DNA from: Ovoidimarina sediminis
GTDB taxonomy: Bacteria > Pseudomonadota > Alphaproteobacteria > Rhodobacterales > Rhodobacteraceae
Assembly: GCF_032586175.1 (NCBI RefSeq)
Contig: NZ_JAWHTE010000002.1
Location: 248,001-312,000 of the forward strand
DNA: 64,000 nucleotides
Direction of reading: 5' to 3'
A model generated the notes under the pieces. The model saw only the letters and a list, made by a program, of their open reading frames with translations. It was not told the DNA's origin and did no database searches. This document shows, piece after piece, positions 15,238 through 24,124 of this stretch (positions within the stretch are counted from its first letter, which is position 1; every line of letters begins with the position of its first letter). Made by a program: the position numbers and the translations under genes.

Positions 15238-16016
15238 CGCCCCGGCTTGCCGCACAGCCGGTGCCGGCCTCGCCTCCCACGCCGGTTTCGGTTCCGATCA
15301 CGCAGATTCAGGCCCGTGCCGAGCGCCCCGGCCCGCCCCGGCCCAGCGATCTGCCTGAGCCCCCCGCGGCTGCCGTTCGGGTCGAACCGGCGGGGTCGGC
15401 CCCGCCCCCGCCCCCGTCACAGGCCATTCCCCTCTGGACGGGTGTGCTTGCCAAACCCGTTTCGCAGGTGGCGGACAGCACCTACTCTCTTTCAGCGGAT
15501 GCCGCGCCGCTTCCCTTCGCCGACGGGTGGGAGCGTAACACGGCAACCCCGCACATCCTTACCGCGGCCGATCCGCAACAGGCGCGTACGGCCGACACCG
15601 CCCGAGGCCCCGCGCTGCAGATCGCCGAGGCGTTGCGACTCGGCCCCGGCACCTTCGACATCACGTTGCATCCCGAGGAGCTTGGAAAGCTGACGGTCAC
15701 CGTCACTGCCGAGGATGGCAAGCTGATCGTCATTCTCGCCGCGGAACGGGGCGATACGCTCGATCTTCTGCGCCGGAACGCCGATCTTCTCGCCACCGAG
15801 GCGGCAAAAGGCGGATTTACCGATCTCGACCTGTCCTTCGCGGACAACCGTCATGCAGGCCAGGGCCGCCCTGATCAGGGCGCGGCTCCCGCCACGGCGG
15901 ATGTCACCGGCGGCACCGTCACCGCCGCCACCGCGATCCAGCCACCCCGCGCGGCCGGGCCGATGGGCGGCGGCCTCGATCTTCGCCTCTAACCTCTCTG
16001 AAAAGGGGATTTCTCC

Positions 16017-16700
16017 ATGGAAACAAACACGGCCCTCACCGCCCGCGCCACCACCGGCGCCGCTGCCACTGCGGCCGCGGCGGAAACGCAAAGCTCTTCC
16101 TCGGCGCTCTCATCGGACTTCAACACCTTCCTCCTGATGCTGACGACGCAGCTTCAGAACCAGGATCCGCTCAACCCCGCCAATTCGCAGGATTTCGCGG
16201 TTGATCTCGCCACCTTCTCGGGCGTGGAACAGCAGATCCGTACAAACGAGCTTCTCGATGCGCTGCGCGCCAACCAGTCGCTCGGCGGGCTTTCGAGCTA
16301 TGCCGACTGGATCGGGCAGGAGGCGCGGGCCGCTGCGCCCGTGCCCTTCGACGGTCAGCCGGTCGAGATCGCCGTTTCCCTGCCTCCCGGCGCCGATCAG
16401 GCGGTTGTCGTCGTCCGTGACGCGGCGGGGCAAGCGATCTCGGAATTCGCGATCCCGCCCGGGGCGCAGACGGCCACCTGGGACGGGCGCGATGCCTTCG
16501 GCGTGCCTGCGCCGCCGGGGCTCTACAGCTTCGCGGTCGATGCGGCGGCGGAGGGCGAGAGCCTGCCCGGCGCGACAGCCGAAACCTATAACCGCGTGGC
16601 GGAAGTGCGCCTTGAAGGCGGTGTGCCCGTTATCGTCTTCGAAGGCGGAACAGCGGTGGAGGCCGGTGCCGTCACCGCCCTTCGCGCCCCGACCGCGTAG
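16017..16700 (+). CDS. flgD: Flagellar hook-capping protein FlgD
   Basis: This 227-residue protein has an Ala/Thr/Ser-rich export region (residues 1-32), then the conserved FlgD N-terminal core (DFNTFLLMLTTQLQNQDPLN, FAVDLATFSGVEQQ). A FlgD Ig-like/tudor region follows (WDGRDAFGVPAPPGLYSF). It caps the hook tip during assembly and would be exported through the flagellar type III system. An AAGGGGA Shine-Dalgarno precedes the ATG at good spacing. It follows fliK directly, the usual order. The gene itself is intact. Confidence 0.9.
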   Translation: METNTALTARATTGAAATAAAAETQSSSSALSSDFNTFLLMLTTQLQNQDPLNPANSQDFAVDLATFSGVEQQIRTNELLDALRANQSLGGLSSYADWIGQEARAAAPVPFDGQPVEIAVSLPPGADQAVVVVRDAAGQAISEFAIPPGAQTATWDGRDAFGVPAPPGLYSFAVDAAAEGESLPGATAETYNRVAEVRLEGGVPVIVFEGGTAVEAGAVTALRAPTA

Positions 16701-16752
16701 TCCCTCAGCCCTGCTGGCCAATCCCGCCCTGCGCACCTACCATCCCGTGGCG

Positions 16753-17394
16753 ATGCAGCCCGATGATTTCCCGCGCCCCGATCTTGCCCGCGCGCTTCTG
16801 CCCCATGCCTTCGACAAGGTCGACGCGGCCCATGACGAAGGCCACCTCGCCCGCGTCTGGCGCAACGTCGCGCGGATCGCCGCAGAGGAGGGCGGCGACG
16901 CGGATATCCTCGTGCCCGCCACGATCCTTCACGATTGCGTCTGGGTCGACAAAGCTTCGCCCGACCGCGCCCAGGCCTCCCGCATGGCCGCGCGAAAGGC
17001 AGAAACGCTTCTGGCCGGGCTGGGCTGGTCTGCCCCGGCCATCGCCGCGGTGGCCCATGCGATCGCAGCACACAGCTTTTCCGCCGGGATCCCGCCCGAA
17101 ACGCTGGAGGCGCGCATCCTCCGCGACGCGGACCGGCTTGACGCCATCGGCTTCATCGGTGTCGCGCGCTGCTTCGCGCTCGCCGGCGCGCGAGGCGCAG
17201 CCCTTTACGATCCGGCGGATCCGGCGGGCGCGGCCCGCGCCGCAGACGACGGCGCCTTCGCCCTCGATCATTTCCGCACGAAACTCTTCACCCTGGAAGA
17301 TGGCTTCCTGACGGGCGCCGGTCGGCGCCTCGCCGCCACGCGCGCCGCCCGGCTCCACAGCTTTTACGACGGGCTGCTCGACGAGATCCGGTGA
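16753..17394 (+). CDS. HD-domain phosphohydrolase family protein
   Basis: This protein of about 213 residues has an HD domain. The first His lies in HDEGHLARVWRNV (near residue 30), the HD pair in ATILHDCVWVD (near residue 60), and a later Asp in RDADRLDAIG (near residue 125). That is the pattern of YedJ-like metal-dependent phosphohydrolases acting on nucleotides or related phosphates. It is probably cytoplasmic and its substrate is unknown. The ATG at 16753 was chosen because the homologous fold starts soon after it. A long upstream extension of the same frame runs through flgD antiphase and is not coding. It lies 52 bases after flgD. Confidence 0.75.
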   Translation: MQPDDFPRPDLARALLPHAFDKVDAAHDEGHLARVWRNVARIAAEEGGDADILVPATILHDCVWVDKASPDRAQASRMAARKAETLLAGLGWSAPAIAAVAHAIAAHSFSAGIPPETLEARILRDADRLDAIGFIGVARCFALAGARGAALYDPADPAGAARAADDGAFALDHFRTKLFTLEDGFLTGAGRRLAATRAARLHSFYDGLLDEIR

Positions 17395-17418
17395 ACCTGC
17401 CACGCCGCCCGAAGGGCC

Positions 17419-17886
17419 TCAGCCCGCACCGTCCGGCCGGTCGTTCGACGCCCAGGTCAGCACAAACCCATCGGGCAGATGGGGGGTGAGCCAGCGCCGG
17501 AAGGCCGGGTTGAATTCCGCCAGAAGCGCGAGACGATCCGCCCTGTCGCGGATCCAGGTAAAGACTTCACCCTTCCCGGGCGTGTCCGGTATCGGAACGA
17601 GATAGGTGCATCCCAGATACGTGCCGTCCGCGTCCCGGATGATCCACGCGAAGGCATAACGCGCCTCGAACTCCCGCGCATGCCGTTCGAGATCGGCGAG
17701 ATTGGCCTCAAGCGTCAGCCCGGCAGGCCAGTCCGACGCGAAGAGGCCCCCCAGAACGCTCGCCGAGGCCGTGACGATGGCGAAATCCTCTTCGACATGC
17801 GCGGGGGTCAGGCGTTCCAGCCTGAAACGGCCGAACGCCGCGTCTTCGGGGGGCGCGCGGTCGCGGAAATCGGGATGCGGTTTCAT
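17419..17886 (-). CDS. GNAT-like N-acetyltransferase family protein
   Basis: This 155-residue protein opens with FRLERLTPAHVEEDF, a first strand and helix typical of GNAT acyltransferases. Strands then run through YAFAWIIRDADGTYLGCTYL, the usual 'cofactor plus recent neighbour' core, but the acetyl-CoA pyrophosphate loop (R/Q-x-x-G-x-G/A) is poorly preserved. Function and substrate are unknown, and enzymatic activity is uncertain. It is convergent with the HD gene and stands 50 bases upstream of the ubiB stop, on the same strand. Confidence 0.55.
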   Translation of the reverse strand: MKPHPDFRDRAPPEDAAFGRFRLERLTPAHVEEDFAIVTASASVLGGLFASDWPAGLTLEANLADLERHAREFEARYAFAWIIRDADGTYLGCTYLVPIPDTPGKGEVFTWIRDRADRLALLAEFNPAFRRWLTPHLPDGFVLTWASNDRPDGAG

Positions 17887-17935
17887 GGCGTTGAAGGGTA
17901 GCCGGTCGCCCGCCCCGCGGCCAGACCCAGGCGCG

Positions 17936-19465
17936 CTAGAGCCCCGCGATCATCGCACCCGCGAGCGCAGCGGCCCCTGCCCCCAGCACAAACCAAACCA
18001 CTGCGTAAAGCGGCGAGCGGAGCGGCGCGGGTTCCGGCGTTTCCGCCTGCCGCATCAACGCGGTTTCCACCATCTGCGGCAGCTTCGGCCCGAACCGTGA
18101 CAAGACCTGCACGGTCTGCGCCAGATCTTTCAGAAGCGCCTTGGGGCCGACGTTCTTCTTGATGTAATCCTCGACCAGCGGCTGCGCGACCTGCCAGATG
18201 TTGATATGCGGGTTCAGCGTGCGCGCCACGCCTTCTACCACCACCATCGTCCGCTGCAGCAGAATCAGCTCGGTGCGCGTCTGCATCCCGAACCGTTCGG
18301 TCACTTCGAAGAGGTAATTCAGCAGCCGCGCCATCGAGATCCGGCTTGCATCCATCCCGAAGATCGGCTCGCCCACCGAACGCAGGGCGCGGGCGAATTC
18401 GTCGATATCGCGGTCGGCGGGCACGTACCCGGCCTCGAAATGCACCTCCGCCACCCGGCGGTAATCCTTGCGGATGAACCCGAACAGGATCTCGGCGTAA
18501 ACCCGGCGGGTGTATTCGTCGAGCCGGCCCATGATCCCGAAATCATAGGCCGCGATGTTGCCGTCTGCCGTGATCTTCAGGTTCCCCTGATGCATGTCGG
18601 CATGGAAATAGCCGTCGCGCAGCGCGTGCATGAGGAAAAGCTGCAGCACCTGCTCTCCCAGCGCCTCGCAATCGTGGCCCTGCGCGCGGATCGCGGCCAC
18701 GTCGCCCGCAGGGATGCCCTCGACCCAGCCCAGCGTCATCACCCGGCGCGAGGATTGGAACCAGTGCACTTCGGGCACGACGAAGCCCGGGTCGTTCGCG
18801 GTGGTGGCGGCGAATTCTGCCGCGCCCGCGGTCTCAAGCCGAAGGTCCAGCTCCCCCATCACCACGCCTTCGAAATGGGCGATCACGTCCATCGGCCGAA
18901 GCCGCCGCGCCCCGGGCGCCAGCAATTCAACCATCTTAGCAGCGAAATAGAACGCGTCGATATCCCGCCGGAACGCCCGTTCGATCCCGGGGCGAAGCAC
19001 CTTGACGGCCACCTCTTCGCCCGTCCCGGCCAGCCGCGCCTTGTGCACCTGCGCGATGGAAGCGGCGGCCACCGGTTCGGAAAACTCCGAGAACAGGGTT
19101 TCGACCGGCAGGCCAAGCTCTTTCGCGATCATCCGCCGCGCATCGGCCGCCGGGAAGGGCGGCAGACGGTCCTGCAGGACGCGAAGCTGCTTGGCCAGGT
19201 CTTCGCCCACCACGTCGGGCCGCGTCGACAGAATCTGACCGAACTTGATATAGGCGGGGCCCATCGCCGTCAGGGCGCGCGTCAACGGCGGCAGGCTTGC
19301 ATCGCCCTTGTGGCCGAGCCAGCGGAACGGCCAGGCCAGGATGCGCGCCACGATCCGGATCGAGGCCGGCGCCTCCATCGCACCCAGCACTGCGCCCATG
19401 GCGCCCGATCGTTCCAGCGTCGCGCCAGTGCGGATCAGGCGAAAGATATTGTGGGGGCCCCGCAC
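17936..19465 (-). CDS. ubiB: UbiB, atypical kinase/ATPase of ubiquinone biosynthesis
   Basis: This 509-residue member of the ABC1/ADCK/UbiB family carries the signature KxGQ motif in AYIKFGQILSTRPDVVG (near residue 73). Kinase-like motifs are also present: AVKVLRPGIERAF and, near residue 300, DMHQGNLKITADGNIAAYDFG. Two hydrophobic helices close the C-terminus (YAVVWFVLGAGAAALAGAMI). It supports ubiquinone synthesis at the inner membrane. The GTG start at 19465 directly follows the ubiE stop codon, so it is coupled to ubiE. The RGPHNIFRLIRTG N-terminus is as expected for Rhodobacterales UbiB. Confidence 0.93.
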   Translation of the reverse strand: MRGPHNIFRLIRTGATLERSGAMGAVLGAMEAPASIRIVARILAWPFRWLGHKGDASLPPLTRALTAMGPAYIKFGQILSTRPDVVGEDLAKQLRVLQDRLPPFPAADARRMIAKELGLPVETLFSEFSEPVAAASIAQVHKARLAGTGEEVAVKVLRPGIERAFRRDIDAFYFAAKMVELLAPGARRLRPMDVIAHFEGVVMGELDLRLETAGAAEFAATTANDPGFVVPEVHWFQSSRRVMTLGWVEGIPAGDVAAIRAQGHDCEALGEQVLQLFLMHALRDGYFHADMHQGNLKITADGNIAAYDFGIMGRLDEYTRRVYAEILFGFIRKDYRRVAEVHFEAGYVPADRDIDEFARALRSVGEPIFGMDASRISMARLLNYLFEVTERFGMQTRTELILLQRTMVVVEGVARTLNPHINIWQVAQPLVEDYIKKNVGPKALLKDLAQTVQVLSRFGPKLPQMVETALMRQAETPEPAPLRSPLYAVVWFVLGAGAAALAGAMIAGL

Positions 19466-20221
19466 CTAGAGCTTCCACCCCGAATGCAGCGCCGCGATTC
19501 CCATCGACAGGTTGCGATACCGCACCTGTCCGAACCCGGCGGTGCGGATCATGTCGGCAAACCGCTCCTGATCGGGAAACTTGCGGATCGACTCAACGAG
19601 GTACTGATAGCTGTCGCGATCGCCCGCGATCACCTGTCCCATGCGCGGTATCACGTTGAACGAATAGGCGTCGTAAAGCGCCTGCATGCCGGCATTGGGC
19701 AACTGGCTGAATTCCAGCACCATCAGTCGCCCGCCGGGCCTGAGCACGCGGTAGGCCTCCGACAGCGCATCCTCGATCCGGGTCACGTTCCGGATCCCGA
19801 AGGAAATCGTGTAGACGTCGAACGTCGCATCCTCGAACGGCAGGGCCATCGCATCGCCCACCACCCAGTCAAGCCGATCGCCCAGCGCCTCGGCCTCGGC
19901 CCGGCGCTGGCCTTCGATCAGCATGCTCTCGGTCATGTCGCAGACGACGGCCTCGGCCCCGGGCGCCCGCTTCAGGAACCGGAACGCGATGTCGCCCGTG
20001 CCGCCCGCGACATCCAGCAGGCGCTGCCCGTCCCGCGGCGCCAGCCAATCCATCATCGCGTCTTTCCAGAGCCGGTGAATGCCGACGCTCATCACGTCGT
20101 TCATCAGGTCGTATTTCGAGGCGACATTGGAGAAGACGCCGTGTACCAGCCCGGCCTTCTCGCCCTCGGGCACCTCGCGGTTCCCGAAATGCGTTTTTTT
20201 TCCTGATGTTTCGTCGTTCAT
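19466..20221 (-). CDS. ubiE: UbiE, ubiquinone/menaquinone biosynthesis C-methyltransferase
   Basis: This SAM-dependent methyltransferase of about 251 residues carries the UbiE signatures: KAGLVHGVFSNVASKYDLMN (residues 20-39), the SAM-binding LLDVAGGTGDIAF, and YTISFGIRNVTRIEDAL in the C-terminal half. It C-methylates the benzoquinol ring in ubiquinone synthesis. The open frame reaches 20245, but the ATG at 20221 (MNDETSGKKTHFG) matches the usual N-terminus. It is the first gene of ubiE-ubiB, divergent from the small gene at 20315. Confidence 0.93.
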   Translation of the reverse strand: MNDETSGKKTHFGNREVPEGEKAGLVHGVFSNVASKYDLMNDVMSVGIHRLWKDAMMDWLAPRDGQRLLDVAGGTGDIAFRFLKRAPGAEAVVCDMTESMLIEGQRRAEAEALGDRLDWVVGDAMALPFEDATFDVYTISFGIRNVTRIEDALSEAYRVLRPGGRLMVLEFSQLPNAGMQALYDAYSFNVIPRMGQVIAGDRDSYQYLVESIRKFPDQERFADMIRTAGFGQVRYRNLSMGIAALHSGWKL

Positions 20222-20314
20222 CCGATGGTGCCCAAATCTGTCCACACTGTCGATATAGCGTCAGGGGCGCTGACTCAAATGCGTTCATTCGCCGCCTGAT
20301 AAAAGGGATCATCT

Positions 20315-20458
20315 GTGACCGACCTTACTTACCTTCTGTTGTATCTCGGGATCGCTGCGGTGATCGGCTTTGTCGCGAACCGAAAGGGAATGGGCCGGTT
20401 CCGAGCCTGGCTGGACGGCGCATCGAACAAGCACATCGGAGGCCTGGCCGAGGCGTAG
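20315..20458 (+). CDS. Small putative membrane protein (47 residues)
   Basis: A GTG start 6 bases after AAGGGA opens a 47-codon frame. It has a hydrophobic segment (YLLLYLGIAAVIGFVA, residues 6-21), a basic stretch (NRKGMGRFRAWLD) and a short tail. One transmembrane helix with a cytoplasmic basic side is likely. The stop lies 9 bases before the next gene, so the two may be co-transcribed. I do not recognise a family. The good ribosome site and the single clear helix support it; its small size keeps confidence moderate. Confidence 0.5.
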   Translation: MTDLTYLLLYLGIAAVIGFVANRKGMGRFRAWLDGASNKHIGGLAEA

Positions 20459-20467
20459 CGGATTTCG

Positions 20468-20959
20468 ATGGTCGGGGAAACCCGCGCGGTGCAATCCTTC
20501 GCCGGCCGTGCCGTCCACCGCGTGACGATCGGCACGCGCCTTCTGTCGACGGGCCTGGCGGTCGCGCTGCTTCTCGCCATCAACGGACGGGTCGGCGCCG
20601 CACCCGGCACATTCGTGCCTGACGGTTACGAGATGCCCGCATTGATCGCCGCTGTTCTTCTCGCCACCTACTACCTGGCTTTCATCTGGAGCTATCGGCT
20701 CATTGTCGAAGATGGTTCTCTCACGGTGCCGACACTCTTTTTCGGCCGCAAGCGCCTCGATCTTCGAAAGCTTGTCCGGGTCGAGGATGACGGCGCCTAT
20801 CTCCTGCGCCTCTATTTCGAGGGCGGCGGCCGGTCTGATATCCTGAAGTATGTCGAGGGACGGATCGCGTTCATCGATTCACTCGAAGGATATGTCGCAT
20901 CGAAAACCAAAGGGTTTGGTGACTTGCCCATGGAATTCGCCGAGCGACGCGGTATCTGA
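20468..20959 (+). CDS. Hypothetical two-helix membrane protein with PH-like C-terminal part
   Basis: This 163-residue protein has transmembrane segments at about residues 22-42 and 57-76 (ALIAAVLLATYYLAFIWSY). A cytoplasmic part of about 85 residues follows (LTVPTLFFGRKRLDLRKLVR), resembling the bacterial PH-like fold often found after paired helices. It was not assigned to a named family. It sits between the small membrane ORF and mutM, all on the plus strand, and ends 43 bases before mutM. Nothing in the sequence suggests an enzymatic motif. Confidence 0.6.
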   Translation: MVGETRAVQSFAGRAVHRVTIGTRLLSTGLAVALLLAINGRVGAAPGTFVPDGYEMPALIAAVLLATYYLAFIWSYRLIVEDGSLTVPTLFFGRKRLDLRKLVRVEDDGAYLLRLYFEGGGRSDILKYVEGRIAFIDSLEGYVASKTKGFGDLPMEFAERRGI

Positions 20960-21002
20960 GGGCGGGAGGCGACGTTCCGCCTCCAGCGCCGAGACCAAAG
21001 AC

Positions 21003-21854
21003 ATGCCCGAACTGCCCGAGGTCGAAACCGTGCGCCGCGGCCTTCTGCCCGTGATGGAGGGCCGCCGCATCGAGGTGGCGCATGTGAACCGCCCCGATCT
21101 GCGCTGGCCCCTGCCCGAACGCATGGCTGCGCGCCTCACCGGTCAAACCGTCACCCAACTTCGCCGCCGGTCGAAATACCTGCTTGCCGATCTCTCCTCC
21201 GGCGAAACCCTGATCGTGCACCTGGGCATGTCGGGCCGGATGCTGATCTCGGGCGTCACGCTGGGCCAGTTCCACTACGACCATCCGGCCCCCGACAAGC
21301 ATGACCATGTTGTCTTCGAAATGGAGGACGGTGGCCGCGTCACCTTCAACGACGCCCGCCGGTTCGGCGCGATGGATCTCTGGCCCACGGCCACCCTCGA
21401 AGATCACTGGCTCCTGAATCGCATCGGCCCCGAACCGCTCGGCAATAGCTTCAACGAGGATTACCTCGTCACCGCCTTCCGGGGCCGCCGCACGCCCGTC
21501 AAGGCCGCGCTGCTCGATCAGCGCATCGTCGCGGGGCTGGGCAACATCTATGTCTGCGAAGCGCTGCACCGCGCCGGCATCTCACCCCGCCGCCTGGCGG
21601 GCCGCATTTCCGAGCCCCGCGCGCGCGGCCTCGTTCCGATCATCCGCGATGTCCTGTCCGACGCCATCGAGGCAGGCGGGTCATCCCTGAGGGACTACCG
21701 CCAGGCCGACGGCGAACTCGGCTACTTCCAGCACACCTTCCGCGCCTATGGGCGCGAAGGCCAACCCTGCCCCACGGCGGGCTGCACCGGCACGATTCGC
21801 CGGATCGTGCAGTCCGGACGCTCCACCTTTCACTGCGTCACCTGCCAGCGTTAA
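21003..21854 (+). CDS. mutM: Formamidopyrimidine-DNA glycosylase (Fpg/MutM)
   Basis: The 283-residue protein starts MPELPEVETVRRGL; after Met removal Pro1 is the catalytic nucleophile and Glu2 the acid. A helix-two-turn-helix region (AGLGNIYVCEALHRAGISP) follows, and the C-terminal zinc finger has four cysteines (CPTAGC and CVTC). It removes 8-oxoguanine and formamidopyrimidines from DNA. The open frame extends 153 bases upstream, but the ATG at 21003 is fixed by the obligatory Pro-Glu-Leu-Pro start. It precedes the enoyl-CoA hydratase gene by 67 bases, an arrangement typical of Rhodobacterales. Confidence 0.96.
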   Translation: MPELPEVETVRRGLLPVMEGRRIEVAHVNRPDLRWPLPERMAARLTGQTVTQLRRRSKYLLADLSSGETLIVHLGMSGRMLISGVTLGQFHYDHPAPDKHDHVVFEMEDGGRVTFNDARRFGAMDLWPTATLEDHWLLNRIGPEPLGNSFNEDYLVTAFRGRRTPVKAALLDQRIVAGLGNIYVCEALHRAGISPRRLAGRISEPRARGLVPIIRDVLSDAIEAGGSSLRDYRQADGELGYFQHTFRAYGREGQPCPTAGCTGTIRRIVQSGRSTFHCVTCQR

Positions 21855-21921
21855 CGCTTGAAACCCCCGCCCGGCCTGCTAAGCCTGTGCTCCTGACCGG
21901 AAGCGACCCGCGAAGGACACC

Positions 21922-22698
21922 ATGGCCTACAAGACCATCATCGTAGACGCCGAAGACCACGTCGCCCTCATCAAGCTGAACCGCCCCGATGCGCTGAACG
22001 CGCTCTCGAGCGAGCTTCTGGGCGAATTGAACCAGGCCGTCCGCGAGGCCGACGAAAACGAGAAGATCCGCTGCCTCGTCATCACCGGATCGGAAAAGGC
22101 CTTTGCCGCCGGGGCCGACATCGCGGAAATGGCCGAGAAATCCTTCGTTGATGTCTACACCTCCGATCTTTTCGGCCGCGAACTCGAAGCGCTCGAAAAC
22201 TGCCGCAAGCCGGTGATCGCCGCTGTCGCGGGCTATGCGCTCGGCGGCGGCTGCGAGCTTGCGATGATCTGCGATTTCATCATCGCCGCCGATACCGCGA
22301 AATTCGGCCAGCCCGAGATCAACCTCGGCGTCATGGCGGGCCTTGGCGGCAGCCAGCGCCTGACCCGCTTCGTCGGCAAGTCGAAATCCATGGAGATGCA
22401 CCTCACCGGGCGCTTCATGGATGCCGAGGAGGCCGAGCGCGCGGGCCTTGTAAGCCGCGTCGTTCCGGCCAAGAAACTGATCGAGGAAGCGATGGCCGCC
22501 GCCGCGAAGGTTGCCGAGAAATCGACGCTGACCGCCAGCGCCGTCAAGGAAGCGGTGAACCGCAGCTACGAGACCTCGCTGGCCGAGGGCCTTCTGTTCG
22601 AACGCCGCCTGTTCCATTCCCTCTTCGCGACCGAGGACCAGAAGGAAGGTATGCAAGCCTTCCTCGACAAGCGCGAAGCACAGTTCCGCGACAAATGA
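21922..22698 (+). CDS. Enoyl-CoA hydratase (crotonase family)
   Basis: This 258-residue crotonase-fold enzyme has the oxyanion-hole segment AFAAGADIAEMAEKS (near residue 63). The catalytic-glutamate region is YALGGGCELAMICDF and IIAADTAKFGQPEINLGV, with Glu residues at the expected two positions. It hydrates trans-2-enoyl-CoA in beta-oxidation. It lies between mutM and a homocysteine-methyltransferase-like gene, and its stop overlaps that gene's start by four bases (ATGA). This mutM-hydratase-rpsT-dnaA run is common in Rhodobacteraceae. Confidence 0.93.
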   Translation: MAYKTIIVDAEDHVALIKLNRPDALNALSSELLGELNQAVREADENEKIRCLVITGSEKAFAAGADIAEMAEKSFVDVYTSDLFGRELEALENCRKPVIAAVAGYALGGGCELAMICDFIIAADTAKFGQPEINLGVMAGLGGSQRLTRFVGKSKSMEMHLTGRFMDAEEAERAGLVSRVVPAKKLIEEAMAAAAKVAEKSTLTASAVKEAVNRSYETSLAEGLLFERRLFHSLFATEDQKEGMQAFLDKREAQFRDK

Positions 22699-23588
22699 CC
22701 GGGATCACGATTCTCGATGGCGGGATGGGGCAGGAGCTCGTCTCGCGCACCGAGAACCCGAACACCCAGCTCTGGGCCACCCAGGTGATGATCGATGCGC
22801 CGCACCTCGTGCGCGAGATCCACGACGAGTATTTCGTGGCAGGGGCCGAGATCGCGACGGCCAACACCTATGCCATTCACCATGATCGGCTGGTCCGTTT
22901 CGGCATCGACGACCAGTTTGCCGAGCTGCACCTTCTGGCCTGCCGCATGGCGCGCGAGGCTTGTGAGGCGCATGGGTCGGGCCGCGTCGCGGGATCCTTC
23001 GGGCCTCTCGACCGCACGTATGTCGGCGATGCCGGCCCGCCCCGCGAAAAGGCGGCTGCGCTCTATGCCGAGATCGCGCGCCTCCAGGCCCCGCATGTCG
23101 ATCTCTTCCTTGCAGAATCCGTGCCTTCGGTCGCGCGGGCCCGCGCCACGATCGACGGGCTTGAAGGGCATGACCGGCCGGTCTGGCTCGCCATCACCGT
23201 CGACGATACCGACGGCGGCAAGCTTCGCTCCGGCGAACCGGTTGAGGCGATGCTCGACGAGATCCGCGGCAGAGGCGTAGAGGCGCTTCTGATCAACTGC
23301 TCCTTCCCCGAGGCGGTGACGCAGGCGCTCACCGCGCTTCAGGGCGCCGATCTTTCCCTCGGGGGGTATGCGAACGGGTTTACAGAGATCGCGCAGCCCT
23401 ATTTCGTTCCCGGCGCCACCACCGATGTGCTCGAGGCGCGCCGCGATCTGACCCCTGCGGTCTATGCCGATTTCGCCGAAGACTGGGTGCGCCTCGGGGC
23501 CACCATCGTCGGCGGCTGCTGCGAGGTCGGGCCCGCCCATATTGCAGAGCTGTCCCGCCGTCTGAAATCCGGCCAAAACCCCGGTTGA
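22695..23588 (+). CDS. Homocysteine S-methyltransferase family protein
   Basis: This 297-residue TIM-barrel protein of the Hcy-methyltransferase family begins ITILDGGMGQELVSR. It keeps the three zinc ligands: one Cys in LLINCSFPEAV (near residue 204) and the adjacent pair in VGGCCEVGPAHI (near residue 276). That fits transfer of a methyl group to homocysteine from a donor such as S-methylmethionine or a betaine; the donor cannot be told from sequence. It is coupled to the hydratase gene by a four-base overlap. Its last codons contain the -35 box of the rpsT promoter. Confidence 0.85.
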   Translation: MTGITILDGGMGQELVSRTENPNTQLWATQVMIDAPHLVREIHDEYFVAGAEIATANTYAIHHDRLVRFGIDDQFAELHLLACRMAREACEAHGSGRVAGSFGPLDRTYVGDAGPPREKAAALYAEIARLQAPHVDLFLAESVPSVARARATIDGLEGHDRPVWLAITVDDTDGGKLRSGEPVEAMLDEIRGRGVEALLINCSFPEAVTQALTALQGADLSLGGYANGFTEIAQPYFVPGATTDVLEARRDLTPAVYADFAEDWVRLGATIVGGCCEVGPAHIAELSRRLKSGQNPG

Positions 23589-23613
23589 CAGTCGCCCGAC
23601 TCGCGCCTAGAAG
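23585..23613 (+). promoter_or_regulatory. Sigma-70-type promoter of rpsT
   Basis: TTGACA at 23585-23590, a 17-base spacer, and TAGAAG at 23608-23613 lie about 45 bases before the rpsT ATG. The -35 is a perfect consensus and overlaps the stop of the upstream gene. It is the clearest promoter in the window. Confidence 0.7.
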
Positions 23614-23657
23614 CGCGGCTTCAGTTTCAAATCACCCGAACGTGGGAATCCGTACGC

Positions 23658-23921
23658 ATGGCCAATTCGCCTCAGTCCAAAAAGCGCGCTCGTCAGAACG
23701 AACGCCGCTACGCCGTGAACAAGGCGCGCCGCTCGCGCATCCGCACCTTCCTCCGCAAGGTCGAAGAGGCGATTGCCTCCGGCGACAAGGACGCAGCGAC
23801 CGAGGCTCTTCGCGCCGCCCAGCCCGAAATCATGCGGGGCGTGACGAAGGGCGTCTATCACAAGAACACCGCTGCGCGGAAAGTGTCGCGTCTGTCGAGC
23901 CGCGTGAAGGCCATCGGCTGA
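23658..23921 (+). CDS. rpsT: 30S ribosomal protein S20
   Basis: This 87-residue basic protein begins MANSPQSKKRARQNERR and contains FLRKVEEAI and GVYHKNTAARKVSRLSSRVK, the standard S20 sequence. It binds 16S rRNA in the small subunit. It has its own promoter upstream and a strong terminator 25 bases downstream, so it is a monocistronic unit ahead of the rhodanese gene and dnaA. Confidence 0.98.
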   Translation: MANSPQSKKRARQNERRYAVNKARRSRIRTFLRKVEEAIASGDKDAATEALRAAQPEIMRGVTKGVYHKNTAARKVSRLSSRVKAIG

Positions 23922-23946
23922 CCGTAAAGACACACCGGTTTGAATG

Positions 23947-23973
23947 GGGCGCACCGTCTGGTGCGCCCTTTTT
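23947..23973 (+). terminator. Rho-independent terminator of rpsT
   Basis: A perfect 9-bp stem (23947-23955 with 23960-23968), a GTCT loop and five T residues (23969-23973) lie 25 bases after the rpsT stop. Confidence 0.93.
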
Positions 23974-24124
23974 CGTTCCGGCAAAGGCACTTGGCCGACC
24001 GCCCGAATCCGGCCCCGCGGATTCGCAAAACCAAAGTGCGAGTCAAGGTTGAAGATCGGTTGCCTGAGCCGCTTCCAGCGGTCTAGTTTCTTGCAGCGAT
24101 TCATATCGTCTTGGGGGGACATGG

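Larger units (their letters stand above)
13819..15992 (+). pseudogene. fliK: Flagellar hook-length control protein FliK, split by a frameshift
   Basis: Two frames must be joined to read FliK. From the ATG at 13819 a Pro/Ala-rich ruler region runs in frame to about 15030. The frame then turns into Arg/Cys/His-rich nonsense while the frame one base back takes over and runs to 15992. It carries the C-terminal hook-length domain (FDITLHPEELGKLTVTVTAE, with LRRNADLL after it). One base appears to be missing in the GC run at 15025-15036. FliK measures the hook and switches export specificity, so a real frameshift would disable it; a sequencing error in GC-rich DNA is the alternative. The open frame also allows TTG at 13801. 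It precedes flgD by 24 bases. Confidence 0.8.
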
